The notes beneath the pieces were generated by a model that was not told the origin of the DNA, searched no databases, and saw nothing but the letters and a program-made list of their open reading frames with translations. Position numbers and translations under genes: made by a program. 64,000 nt of DNA from Sporolactobacillus shoreae (GTDB lineage: Bacteria > Bacillota > Bacilli > Bacillales > Sporolactobacillaceae), in NCBI RefSeq assembly GCF_004684935.1, contig NZ_SRJD01000004.1, forward strand, positions 158,272 to 222,271, given 5' to 3'. Shown here piece after piece: positions 48,050 to 57,289 of this stretch (position 1 is the first letter of the stretch; each line of letters begins with the position of its first letter).

Positions 48050-49745
48050 AGTCAGACAGTGGATCCGTTGGGGTTTTGTTATTTTTTGCCTGCTTTTCAC
48101 GATTTATGTTTCGGACCAGGTAATACAGGTTGCCTGTGCACAGCAGGACCGTCAGCAGATGAATGACCGTTCGGAATGGATTAAAGCCATAGCGGTCCGC
48201 AATGACAGCCTGGATTTATCCTTAATTCGCGGCGCGTTAAGTCAGTATGCAGAAAAAGAAAAACTCAGAATAGCGATTTACGGCTCGGATCATCAATTGA
48301 AGTATTCTAATGTTAGCAGCAAGAGTGCCAATTTACCTGACAAATGGAAAACGTTCAGACTGACGGAACATTCCGCGGGTTACATAACGCCAATCAAAGC
48401 AGGGCAGAAAACAATCGGTTATCTGGAGCTCGAGGGTTCCAGGACTGTTATTGTCGGTTTGAACCTGCTCTATTGGTTTCTCTTTCTTTTTGGTGTCGGG
48501 ATGCTTTTCTACAGGGACTTTCTTGTGCTTTCCTATAGAAATCCCGTCCGGTTCGCTGCGAGAATGGCTGAGAACATTCTGGATGGCAAATACAATATGA
48601 TTGCTTCAAACAGTGAGCGACATGAAAGCGTGCTTCGGCTGAATCTCGCCATGAACAGGCTTTCCGAGTCTCTGCATGAAATCAGTCGTTCCTATGCCAA
48701 TCAGAGGGACAGTATGGAAACTCTGATTGAAAATATCGGAAATGGCCTGATTTTCATTGATGGGAATGGCAGGATTGAGTACGTCAATCAGACGTTTAAG
48801 GAAGACTTTAAAACGGACGCGGGCCACTGGGAACTGGCGGATTATCATGAGGTCATTCCTTATGATGAAGTCAATGTAATGATCTCTGAGGTATTCCGGT
48901 CAAGGGAAAGGATGACGCGTCAGATCCAGCTGCCCATCCATATTGAGCGGAAACATTTCGACGTTTCCTGTGCACCGATTCTGGATAAACGCAAAAAGGT
49001 CAGAGGCATTGTTGTTGTTTTTCATGACATCACAGGTATCAAAAAGCTTGAGAATATGCGCAAGGATTTTGTAGCTAATGTTTCACATGAACTCAAAACA
49101 CCGATTACCTCTCTGATTGGTTTTACTGAAACCCTTCTTGACGGCGCAAAAGATGATAAACAGATGGAAGAACAATTTCTTAATATCATGCTCCATGAGG
49201 CGAGGCGGCTTCAGAGTCTGGTCAAGGATCTGCTTGAACTCTCCAAGATTGAGCGTGAACATTTTACAATTGACTGGCAGACAGTCTCTCTTTCCAGATT
49301 GCTGGACGCAGTTCTGCTGATTTTCAAAGAAAAAGCGCGGGAGAAAAAGATTGACATAAGAAGAACCCGGGGAGAGGAAGGCTGGGCTCTGGGCGATCCA
49401 TATCGGATCCGCCAGATTATGATCAATTTAATAACTAATGCTATTGTCTATACACCGGAAAAAGGCACAATCACTCTATCTGTGAAAGAAATAGCTAACT
49501 ATTCACAGTTTATTATTTCAGATAATGGCATTGGAATTGAAAAGGACCAGATTCCCAGAGTGTTCGAGCGTTTTTATCGGGTGGACAAAGCCAGAAGTAG
49601 GGATTCAGGCGGAACAGGGTTGGGCCTTGCCATTGTAAAACATCTTGTTGAAGTGCATGAAGGCCATATTGATGTTGAAAGCGAGCCGGGAAATGGCACG
49701 ACGTTTGTGATCTCATTCAGGAAAACAACACCGCCGATTGGATAA
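48030..49745 (+). CDS. phoR: phosphate sensor histidine kinase PhoR
   Basis: A 571-residue membrane kinase: helix 1 (about 13-30), a ~110-residue extracytoplasmic region, helix 2 (about 142-162), HAMP-like linker (165-220), PAS domain (about 225-335), dimerisation/phosphoacceptor helix with VANVSHELKTPITSL (His353), and HATPase domain with N box, DNGIGIEKDQIPRVFERFYR and GTGLGLAIVK. It starts at TTG 48030 inside the last codons of phoP. The length is close to B. subtilis PhoR. Confidence 0.92.
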   Translation: MKNQRLEVRQWIRWGFVIFCLLFTIYVSDQVIQVACAQQDRQQMNDRSEWIKAIAVRNDSLDLSLIRGALSQYAEKEKLRIAIYGSDHQLKYSNVSSKSANLPDKWKTFRLTEHSAGYITPIKAGQKTIGYLELEGSRTVIVGLNLLYWFLFLFGVGMLFYRDFLVLSYRNPVRFAARMAENILDGKYNMIASNSERHESVLRLNLAMNRLSESLHEISRSYANQRDSMETLIENIGNGLIFIDGNGRIEYVNQTFKEDFKTDAGHWELADYHEVIPYDEVNVMISEVFRSRERMTRQIQLPIHIERKHFDVSCAPILDKRKKVRGIVVVFHDITGIKKLENMRKDFVANVSHELKTPITSLIGFTETLLDGAKDDKQMEEQFLNIMLHEARRLQSLVKDLLELSKIEREHFTIDWQTVSLSRLLDAVLLIFKEKAREKKIDIRRTRGEEGWALGDPYRIRQIMINLITNAIVYTPEKGTITLSVKEIANYSQFIISDNGIGIEKDQIPRVFERFYRVDKARSRDSGGTGLGLAIVKHLVEVHEGHIDVESEPGNGTTFVISFRKTTPPIG

Positions 49746-49811
49746 TTCATACTCCATGCTATAGAATATAAGTAAAGAACGGTGCGTTGTTCGTGTCCCG
49801 GGAGGTCAGTC

Positions 49812-52442
49812 ATGAAGAAACTCGTCTTAATTGATGGCAATAATGTGGTTTATCGCGCTTTTTTCGCACTCCCTTTGCTAAGCAACAATCAGGGAATGTA
49901 TACGAACGCTGTTTATGGATTTACGACAATGCTTATGAAAATCATTGCCGAGGAGAAGCCGACGCATATTTTGGTAGCTTTTGATGCGGGAAAAACGACT
50001 TTCAGGCATGAAACTTATAAAGAATATAAGGGCGGGAGGCAAAAAACGCCTCCCGAGCTCTCTCAGCAGTTTCCTTTTGTTTATGAACTGCTGGATACGA
50101 TGGGCATCAAACGTTATGATCTGGAGAATTATGAAGCGGATGATATCGTCGGTACTCTGTCTCAAAGAGCGCAACAGGAAGGATTCACTGTCAGAATTGT
50201 AACGGGGGATAAGGATTATCTCCAGCTGGTTGGTGATCATGTCAATGTATCCCTGATTAAAAAAGGGATTACTGATACGGTCGACTATGATTCGGATCAG
50301 GTAAGAGAGCGCTATGGCATTGAGCCTGCGGGTGTCATTGACTTAAAAGGACTGATGGGCGACGCCTCCGACAATATTCCCGGTGTTCCCGGTGTCGGTG
50401 AAAAGACCGCAATCAAATTGTTGAGCCAGTTTGGAAGCGTTGAGGGCGTTTATGAGCACATTGACGATGTCTCAGGTAAGAAGCTCAAAGAAAACCTGGA
50501 AAATAATCAGGATCAGGCTCTGATGAGCAAAAAGATTGCTACCATTGATCGCGATTCGCCGATCAGCATTACGGCTCAGGACTGTGTTTTTGAAAATCAA
50601 GTAACACCTGAACTAATCGATCTTCTGCATGAACTGGGGTTCCAGTCCCTTCTGGACAAGTTGGATATTCCGCAGAAGGAGCATGACGAGGCGCGGGTGG
50701 CCGAAGTTCAGGTCATTGCCGTGAGCAAATTTCGTCCGGGACAGCTGGTTTCGCCGAGTTCATTGATCGTCGGCATGCTTGATGAAAATTATCACTATGG
50801 AAAAATTATCGGTTTCGCCGTTTCAAATGCAACCGGAACCTATTTTATACAGACGGAAAAAGGACTTCAGGATCCTTGTTTCAGGGAATGGCTTTCCGAT
50901 GACAAAAGAGAAAAGATTGTCCTTGACAGCAAGCAGGCGGAAGTAGCCCTCAGATGGCAGGGGATTCAGCTTAATGGCGTGACATTTGACACCCGTCTCG
51001 CATTCTATCTGATCGACCCTTCGGAAGCAGGTGAGGATCTGGCGATTCTCGCCGGAAAACGCGGCATTTCAAATATGGAAACAAATGAAGCCTTTTATGG
51101 AAAGGGTGCCAAACGTCAGGTGCCGGAAGGGGATGCCCAGGCGCAGCATCTTGGTGAACGTGCGGAAGCACTGCTGAGGCTGAAACCAAAACTGATTGAA
51201 GAGCTTAAAAATAACCAACAGGAACAGTTGCTTTTTGATCTGGAAATGCCTTTGGCCCGAGTTTTGTCAAAAATGGAATTTACCGGGGTTAAAACAAGCG
51301 GTGAAACATTAACCTCAATGGGTGCAGAGCTTGATCGCACGCTCAGCGAGATTGAGAAGGACATATACCAGATGGCGGGCGTCACCTTTAATATCAACTC
51401 ACCGAAACAGCTCGGGGAAATCCTCTTTGAAAAGCTTCAGCTTCCCGCCGTGAAAAAAACGAAAACCGGTTATTCCACGGCAGCAGATGTGCTGGAGAAG
51501 CTTCGAGGACGTCATGAAATCATTGATCGGATTCTGGATTTCCGGCAGCTTGGCAAGCTAAAATCGACATATGTCGAGGGCCTTCTGAAAGTGATTCACC
51601 CGCATACGGGGAAAATTCATACCATTTATAATCAGGCCCTGACCCAGACTGGCCGTCTAAGTTCAACCGATCCTAACCTGCAGAATATTCCGATCCGCCT
51701 TGAAGAAGGGCGGAAAATACGCAAAGCTTTTTTACCCTCGGAACCGGGATGGCAGATGTTTTCTGCCGATTATTCTCAGATTGAACTGCGTGTACTCGCG
51801 CATATAGCAGGTGACGCAAACCTGCAGCAGGCGTTTATTGAAGGGATGGACATTCATACAAAAACAGCGATGGATGTTTTTGGTGTTTCGAAAGAGGATG
51901 TGACACCACTGATGCGCCGGCATGCGAAAGCGGTCAACTTTGGCATTATCTACGGAATCAGTGATTATGGACTGTCCCAGAATATCGGGATTACACGGAA
52001 GGAAGCCGGGCGTTTTATTGAAACTTATTTGAAGAGCTATCCAGGCGTTAGGCAGTACATGGAGAATATTGTGAAAAAAGCCAGGGATGAAGGATTTGTG
52101 ACGACGCTTCTGAATCGCCGTCGCTATCTTCCGGATATCAAAAGCCATAATTTCAATACCCGCAGTTTTGCCGAACGCACCGCGATGAACACACCGATTC
52201 AGGGCAGCGCCGCGGATGTGATCAAGCTGGCAATGATCCAGATGAACCGCCGCCTTCAAGAGGAACAACTAGATTCAAGGATGCTGCTTCAGGTTCACGA
52301 TGAATTGATTTTCGAAGTTCCTGAAGATGAGATTGCCGTGATGAAAAGAATCGTTCCTGAGGTGATGGAGAATGCCATACAGCTCAGAGTGCCACTGAAA
52401 GTAGAATGTGCCTTCGGGCCAACCTGGTATGATGCTAAATAA
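49812..52442 (+). CDS. polA: DNA polymerase I
   Basis: 876 residues. Order: 5'-3' exonuclease/flap domain (1-290, with LIDGNNVVYRAFFAL and GDASDNIPGVPGVGEKTA), a vestigial 3'-5' exonuclease domain (about 300-460) in which the DxE metal residues are not seen, as in other Bacillus-type Pol I, and an A-family polymerase domain with motif A SADYSQIELRVLAH, motif B RRHAKAVNFGIIYGIS and motif C LQVHDELIFE. ATG 49812 follows GGGAGGTCAGTC. It works with mutM and coaE-side genes in repair and Okazaki-fragment processing. Confidence 0.97.
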   Translation: MKKLVLIDGNNVVYRAFFALPLLSNNQGMYTNAVYGFTTMLMKIIAEEKPTHILVAFDAGKTTFRHETYKEYKGGRQKTPPELSQQFPFVYELLDTMGIKRYDLENYEADDIVGTLSQRAQQEGFTVRIVTGDKDYLQLVGDHVNVSLIKKGITDTVDYDSDQVRERYGIEPAGVIDLKGLMGDASDNIPGVPGVGEKTAIKLLSQFGSVEGVYEHIDDVSGKKLKENLENNQDQALMSKKIATIDRDSPISITAQDCVFENQVTPELIDLLHELGFQSLLDKLDIPQKEHDEARVAEVQVIAVSKFRPGQLVSPSSLIVGMLDENYHYGKIIGFAVSNATGTYFIQTEKGLQDPCFREWLSDDKREKIVLDSKQAEVALRWQGIQLNGVTFDTRLAFYLIDPSEAGEDLAILAGKRGISNMETNEAFYGKGAKRQVPEGDAQAQHLGERAEALLRLKPKLIEELKNNQQEQLLFDLEMPLARVLSKMEFTGVKTSGETLTSMGAELDRTLSEIEKDIYQMAGVTFNINSPKQLGEILFEKLQLPAVKKTKTGYSTAADVLEKLRGRHEIIDRILDFRQLGKLKSTYVEGLLKVIHPHTGKIHTIYNQALTQTGRLSSTDPNLQNIPIRLEEGRKIRKAFLPSEPGWQMFSADYSQIELRVLAHIAGDANLQQAFIEGMDIHTKTAMDVFGVSKEDVTPLMRRHAKAVNFGIIYGISDYGLSQNIGITRKEAGRFIETYLKSYPGVRQYMENIVKKARDEGFVTTLLNRRRYLPDIKSHNFNTRSFAERTAMNTPIQGSAADVIKLAMIQMNRRLQEEQLDSRMLLQVHDELIFEVPEDEIAVMKRIVPEVMENAIQLRVPLKVECAFGPTWYDAK

Positions 52443-52602
52443 TGGACGGATCTTGTAAAAACAGGGAAATAGCTGCTATCCGCTTGCGGCTTTTCTCTGT
52501 TTGTATCTAATCTGTAATACGGTGACCCTGAAAAGCTTCAGTAAGCAGAAACAGGGGACTGCTGTAGATTAAAAAGAAATAATTTTAAAGGGGAAATTTT
52601 TC

Positions 52603-53439
52603 GTGCCGGAATTACCTGAAGTAGAAACGGTCAGGCGGACGCTGAGTGAGCTGGTGATCGGGAAAAAAGTTAAAAGTGTCGAGATAAGGTGGCCGAATAT
52701 CATTCGCCGCCCGAGCGATGTCCGTCAATTTGCCGATTTGCTGAGTGGAGAGACCATTCGGCAAATCGGACGGAGGGGAAAATTCCTGCTTCTTTGTTTT
52801 GACGATGAAGTCCTTGTTTCCCATCTGAGGATGGAAGGGAGGTACCGACTGGACCCCGAAGAGGTACCTGTCGATCCTTACACCCATGTGCTTTTTCATT
52901 TTACAGACGGTACGGCGCTTCGCTATCGCGATGTCCGTAAGTTCGGCACGATGCACTTATTTCGAAAGGGCGAGGAATGGAACAGCCTTCCGCTGAAACG
53001 ACTCGGTCCGGAACCTTTTTCTCCGGAGTTCACAGTAAAGGCACTCGCTTTAGCTTGCCAAAGCACGAAGAGGGCCATTAAGTCTCTCTTGCTGGATCAG
53101 TCGGCAGTTGTCGGGCTTGGTAATATTTATGTTGACGAGACCCTTTTCCGTGCCCGCATCCATCCATTGACGCCAGCAGATGAATTGACAAATTACAAAA
53201 TTACTGCGCTGCGTCAGGCCATAATCGCCACATTAAGTGAAGCTGTGGAACTGGGTGGAAGCAGTGTGAGGACCTTTGTGAACAGTCAGGGACACATGGG
53301 TCTTTTTCAGCAAAAGCTGCAGGTGTACGGGCGGGAGGGGCTGCCTTGTGTCCGGTGCGGAAATCCTATTGAAAAAATAAAGGTAGGCGGCCGCGGGACG
53401 CACTTCTGCCCGAACTGCCAGAAGAGAAGGAAGAAATAA
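52603..53439 (+). CDS. mutM: formamidopyrimidine-DNA glycosylase
   Basis: A 278-residue base-excision repair enzyme removing 8-oxoG and Fapy lesions. After Met removal the N-terminus is PELPEVETVRR, giving catalytic Pro and Glu; the conserved Lys is in GRRGKFLL; the helix-two-turn-helix region is near 170; the C-terminal zinc finger has CVRCG and CPNCQ. GTG start behind AAGGGGA. Its stop overlaps coaE (TAATG). Confidence 0.97.
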   Translation: MPELPEVETVRRTLSELVIGKKVKSVEIRWPNIIRRPSDVRQFADLLSGETIRQIGRRGKFLLLCFDDEVLVSHLRMEGRYRLDPEEVPVDPYTHVLFHFTDGTALRYRDVRKFGTMHLFRKGEEWNSLPLKRLGPEPFSPEFTVKALALACQSTKRAIKSLLLDQSAVVGLGNIYVDETLFRARIHPLTPADELTNYKITALRQAIIATLSEAVELGGSSVRTFVNSQGHMGLFQQKLQVYGREGLPCVRCGNPIEKIKVGGRGTHFCPNCQKRRKK

Positions 53440-54035
53440 TGCTGAGGATCGGACTGACGGGTGGGATTGCCAGCGGCAAAAGCACTGTGTCGGACTGGCT
53501 GAGAAACAACCACTTTCCCTTGGTAGATGCCGACCGGATCGCTCGCGAGGTGGTCGCCCCCGGAGAACCGGGGTTGCAGAAAATTGTCGAAGCCTTCGGC
53601 AGAAGAATATTGCTTGAGGATGGGTCATTGGACCGGGCACAGCTGGGTGAATTGATTTTTCATCATGAAGACCTGAGACAAAGCCTTAATTCGATCATTC
53701 ATCCATTGATCCGTTCACGGATGCGCAAACAGTTGGAAACTTTTGAGAAAGAAGGTGCTCCTGTTGTCTTCCTGGATGTACCGCTTTTTTTCGAAGGTTC
53801 GTTTGAAGGCTGGACAGACAAGACGATTGTCGTTTACGTTACGGAAAGCAACCAGCTCAGGAGGCTGATGGCGAGAAACAACCTGACAGAGGCGGAAGCA
53901 ATGGCGCGGATCAAGTCTCAGATGCCACTTGAGGAAAAGAAAAAACGGGCGAGCGCTGTGATCAATAATAACGGAACGATCCGGGAATCAGAAGATCAGC
54001 TGATCAGGATATTAAAGCAATGGGGAATCAAATGA
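53439..54035 (+). CDS. coaE: dephospho-CoA kinase
   Basis: The last step of CoA synthesis. A 198-residue P-loop kinase: GLTGGIASGKSTVSDWL Walker A, VDADRIAREVV (substrate Asp), HPLIRSRMR and VFLDVPLFFE. ATG start overlaps the mutM stop. In B. subtilis ytaF lies between mutM and coaE; it is absent. Confidence 0.96.
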   Translation: MLRIGLTGGIASGKSTVSDWLRNNHFPLVDADRIAREVVAPGEPGLQKIVEAFGRRILLEDGSLDRAQLGELIFHHEDLRQSLNSIIHPLIRSRMRKQLETFEKEGAPVVFLDVPLFFEGSFEGWTDKTIVVYVTESNQLRRLMARNNLTEAEAMARIKSQMPLEEKKKRASAVINNNGTIRESEDQLIRILKQWGIK

Positions 54036-54087
54036 CTTTGAATTCAATTATCGTGAAGCTTTGAGAAATTCCGGATCAGGCGACTGC

Positions 54088-54116
54088 TTTTCATCCGCTC
54101 TCTGTTAGGATAAAAT
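54088..54116 (+). promoter_or_regulatory. possible promoter of nrdR-dnaB-dnaI
   Basis: TAAAAT (54111-54116) with TTTTCA (54088-54093) 17 nt upstream, about 38 nt before nrdR. Moderate match. Confidence 0.4.
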
Positions 54117-54153
54117 AGAGCTATCATCGAAAACTGCGATTGAGGTGGGTAAT

Positions 54154-54645
54154 ATGCGCTGTCCAAGCTGTAAAAAAGATGGGACCAAGGTGCTGGACTC
54201 TCGTCCTGTGAACAGCGGAAGGGCGATCCGCAGGCGTAGAGAATGTGAGTTCTGCCACTATCGCTTTACCACATTTGAAAAAGTTGAAGAAATTCCGCTT
54301 GTCGTTGTTAAAAAAGAAGATGCCCGCGAAGCTTTCAGCCGGGATAAAATTCTGCGCGGCTTAATCAAAGCTTGTGAAAAGCGCCCCGTCCCGCTAGAGG
54401 AACTGGAACGCATCGCTAATCGAGTTGAGAAGGCACTTCGTGATGACGGACGTTCTGAAGTCAACAGCCATGAAATCGGCGAGCTGGTGATGAATGAACT
54501 GGCAAAAGTGGACGAGGTCGCTTACGTCCGCTTTGCGTCCGTTTACAGGCAATTCAAAGACATCAATGTCTTTGCGCGGGAAATTCAGGAACTCAAGGAT
54601 CAGCTCGAAACGGAAAAAAACAATAGAAAAAGTTCTAAGGAATAG
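54154..54645 (+). CDS. nrdR: ribonucleotide reductase transcriptional repressor NrdR
   Basis: A 163-residue zinc-ribbon/ATP-cone repressor that binds dATP/ATP and represses nrd genes. Zinc ribbon 1-34 with [19 protein letters not shown] and [13 protein letters not shown] cone about 49-139 ([33 protein letters not shown]). About ten residues longer than typical, all in the charged C-terminal tail. The ATG at 54154 has GAGGTGG just upstream; GTG 54145 is within that site. The 188-nt gap that follows contains repeat copy C. Confidence 0.96.
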   Translation: MRCPSCKKDGTKVLDSRPVNSGRAIRRRRECEFCHYRFTTFEKVEEIPLVVVKKEDAREAFSRDKILRGLIKACEKRPVPLEELERIANRVEKALRDDGRSEVNSHEIGELVMNELAKVDEVAYVRFASVYRQFKDINVFAREIQELKDQLETEKNNRKSSKE

Positions 54646-54660
54646 GCTAAGTTTAAATTT

Positions 54661-54729
54661 AATGTTGTTTTTGCCCCTCCGTTGTTGGAGCGAACGACTG
54701 GAGCGAAAAACGACAGACTGTTTAACAAA
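54661..54729. repeat. dispersed intergenic repeat, copy C
   Basis: The longest copy: AATGTTG-TTTTGCCCCTCC, a CTCC/GGAG mini-hairpin, GGAGCGAACGACTGGAGCG, AAAAACGACAGAC, then TTTAACAAAGCC. It shares its ends with copy B (42131-42189) and the CGACTGGAGCG core with copy A (21969-22038). It lies between nrdR and dnaB. Confidence 0.65.
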
Positions 54730-54837
54730 GCCAAGAAATAAGATAAACGAAACCCTATAGAGAGTAAAATGTATTTCAAAACGAATAATCTTTGCATGGT
54801 CTAGTATGTGACGGAGATGAGGGAGGAGGAGACGGGC

Positions 54838-56205
54838 ATGATCCAATCCTGGAAGGAAGTTTTGCCGGGCGACAGATACGAAGTCAGGATGGCGGGACTG
54901 CTTTATTTTTATGATCAGAAAATCATCACCTGTCTCTATCAGCCGCTCATCGGCATTGAGGCAACCAGCCTTTATTTTACTTTCTGGCAGGAGAAAGATT
55001 CCCGGGAAGGGAATTTTTCGGCGACACATCATCAGTTGATGGGATTCATGAATCTTTCACTAGACCGGATATTGAAAGCCAGAAAGAAACTTGAAGCCGT
55101 CGGGCTGCTCCGTTCGCTGAAGAAGAGGCACTCGGATCCCGGCTTTTTTATTTACCGGATCTTTCCTCCGCTGAAACCAGATGAGTTTTTTCATGATGCC
55201 CTTCTCAGTCCTTTTCTCTTCCATCAGGTCGGTTCCCGAGACTTTGAAAGGCTCAGCAGCCTTTTTGCGGATCACAGCTCGTCTGAAGTAGATTTTGAAG
55301 ATCTTTCCGTTACTTTCGACGATGTATTTGAGTCCGTGCCGGCGGGTGAAATCAAAGAGGAGGAGCAGCTTGATCCCGGAGAAAAAAAATGGGAAAAGCG
55401 TGCCCAATCTGGGTCTTTGCGGTTCAGAAAACCTTTTGATTTCAAAGCACTTAAAAGATATCTCTCAGAGGCCATTCTTCCGGCAGATGCGCTTAACGAC
55501 GATGTCCGAGCCGACATTGAAAAGCTCGCTTTTGTGTACAATACTGACCCTTTTGATATGAGTCGCGCGGTTGAAACGGCATCGCTTCATACGGGGACGG
55601 TTGACAGAGACGCGCTGAGAAAGGAAGTGCGTGATTTCTACCGTCTGGAACACGGAGCGGATGAAATGCCTGCTCTGTATGACCGGACTCAACCGGAGGA
55701 GGACCGTGAAATGGCCGGAAGAGAGCTGCAGAGTGAAGAGGAAAGGCTGATCGCCTGGTATGAGACTAGCTCTCCGTATCAGCTTCTGGAGCAACTGGGG
55801 CATGGGAGCAAACCTCAGCCACCAGACCTGCGCTTGATTGAGAATCTGATGTTCAGCACGAAACTGAATCCGGGTGTCATCAACGTGCTCATTGACTATA
55901 TCGTGCAAGTCAACCATAACAATTTAAATAAATCATTTGTTGAAAAAATTGCGGCTCAATGGTCGAGAATGAATGTCCGTACGGTGCGTCAGGCGATGTC
56001 GATTGCCCGTGAAGAGAGACGCAAACGGCAGGAACCGGTTTCCAGCAAAAACGATGCACCCAGGCGAAGAGTTTCTGAACGCGGGCATCAGGAAATCGTT
56101 CCGGAGTGGATGAATGGAGACGGCCATGTTAATCGTACGGAGGCGCCTGATGAAGAAGCAAAGAAAAGAGCAAAATGGCTGGATGATTATTTAAACAGTA
56201 TCTGA
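54838..56205 (+). CDS. dnaB: replication initiation and membrane attachment protein DnaB
   Basis: A Bacillota primosome/helicase-loading co-factor (not the E. coli DnaB helicase). 455 residues. The N-terminus IQSWKEVLPGDRYEVRMAGL and ITCLYQPLIGIEATSLYFT is typical; the C-terminal DnaB/DnaD-type domain (about 320-420) includes LIENLMFSTKLNPGVINVLI and the KIAAQWSRMNVRTVRQAM helices. ATG 54838 has GGAGGAGGAG 8 nt upstream; the earlier GTG (54808) lies before it. It is followed 24 nt later by dnaI, the standard pair. Confidence 0.95.
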   Translation: MIQSWKEVLPGDRYEVRMAGLLYFYDQKIITCLYQPLIGIEATSLYFTFWQEKDSREGNFSATHHQLMGFMNLSLDRILKARKKLEAVGLLRSLKKRHSDPGFFIYRIFPPLKPDEFFHDALLSPFLFHQVGSRDFERLSSLFADHSSSEVDFEDLSVTFDDVFESVPAGEIKEEEQLDPGEKKWEKRAQSGSLRFRKPFDFKALKRYLSEAILPADALNDDVRADIEKLAFVYNTDPFDMSRAVETASLHTGTVDRDALRKEVRDFYRLEHGADEMPALYDRTQPEEDREMAGRELQSEEERLIAWYETSSPYQLLEQLGHGSKPQPPDLRLIENLMFSTKLNPGVINVLIDYIVQVNHNNLNKSFVEKIAAQWSRMNVRTVRQAMSIAREERRKRQEPVSSKNDAPRRRVSERGHQEIVPEWMNGDGHVNRTEAPDEEAKKRAKWLDDYLNSI

Positions 56206-56229
56206 TCGGAACATTAGGGGGGTGAGACA

Positions 56230-57162
56230 ATGGAGCCGATTAAATCGCTGATTCAGGATATGGCAGGCCGACGCGACGTACGGGCTGAACATGACCGTAT
56301 CATGGCGGGACTGAAGGAAAATTCAAGAATCCGCAGCTTTTCCGAAAAAAATCCGCAGATTGGGATTGAAGAGTGGGAAAGGCATCTTCCCAGACTCTAT
56401 CAGTTTGCCGAGGAATGGGAGCATTGCGATCACTGCCCGGGCCTTGAAAATTGTCCGAATATGATGGCAGGTTACAGGCCCGTCCTGATGAATGACAAGG
56501 GAAGCCTGACGCTGACATTCTCCCCCTGTCCCTTGTTGCTGGATCGGGAAGTAAAAAAACGGCAGAGTGAACTGATCAGAAGTTATTATGTTCCTAAGGA
56601 CATTCTCCGCGCGACATTTAAAAACATCGATAAACTGGAAAAGGGGCGCCAGCTTGCATTGAAAGCTGCGGGCGACTTCGTCCGCTCTTATTTGAACAAA
56701 CCTGAAGAGGCTAAGGGGCTTTATCTCTGCGGACAGTTTGGTGTTGGAAAGACCTACCTGATGGGGGCTGTCATGAACAGTCTGGCTGAAAGCCGGCACG
56801 CTGGCTCACTGATTGTCTACACGCCCGATTTTTTCAGAGAAATCAAAGGCGCCATTCAGGATAATACGGTAGATCAGAAACTGGATGTCCTGAAGAAGGT
56901 GCCGATACTGATTCTGGATGATATCGGCGCCGAGACGATGACGCCATGGATCCGCGATGAAGTGCTGGGCAGCATTTTGCAATATCGGATGATGGAGCAT
57001 CTCCCGACTTTATATACTTCCAATTTTAATTATGATGAGCTAGAAGACCATTTCGCTTATTCTCAGAAAAGCGGTGTCGAGAAAGTAAAAGCGAAGCGGC
57101 TTATGGAACGGATCCGCCATTTCACAACGCTTGTTAAAATGGACGGAACAAACCGCAGATAA
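56230..57162 (+). CDS. dnaI: primosomal helicase loader DnaI
   Basis: An AAA+ ATPase of 310 residues that loads the replicative helicase. The N-terminal helicase-interaction domain carries zinc-ligand residues (CDHCPGLENC region, Cys66-Cys75, and SPCPLL at Cys100). Walker A GQFGVGKT (Lys174), Walker B ILILDDIGAE, and a C-terminal TSNFNYDELEDHF sensor-1 region. ATG behind GGGGGGTGAG. Confidence 0.96.
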   Translation: MEPIKSLIQDMAGRRDVRAEHDRIMAGLKENSRIRSFSEKNPQIGIEEWERHLPRLYQFAEEWEHCDHCPGLENCPNMMAGYRPVLMNDKGSLTLTFSPCPLLLDREVKKRQSELIRSYYVPKDILRATFKNIDKLEKGRQLALKAAGDFVRSYLNKPEEAKGLYLCGQFGVGKTYLMGAVMNSLAESRHAGSLIVYTPDFFREIKGAIQDNTVDQKLDVLKKVPILILDDIGAETMTPWIRDEVLGSILQYRMMEHLPTLYTSNFNYDELEDHFAYSQKSGVEKVKAKRLMERIRHFTTLVKMDGTNRR

Positions 57163-57177
57163 CTGATCATACATATC

Positions 57178-57207
57178 AGCCGCAGATCTGTTGCGGTTCT
57201 TTTTTTT
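57178..57207 (+). terminator. dnaI terminator
   Basis: CCGCA/TGCGG stem with a 7-nt loop followed by TTCTTTTTTTT. Confidence 0.8.
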
Positions 57208-57289
57208 GCCTAAGACGATGATTCGCCGCATGATCCGCAGCTTTCCCCCATATAGTGGTTATAAAGAATAGGACGGGGAGGATAAGCGA

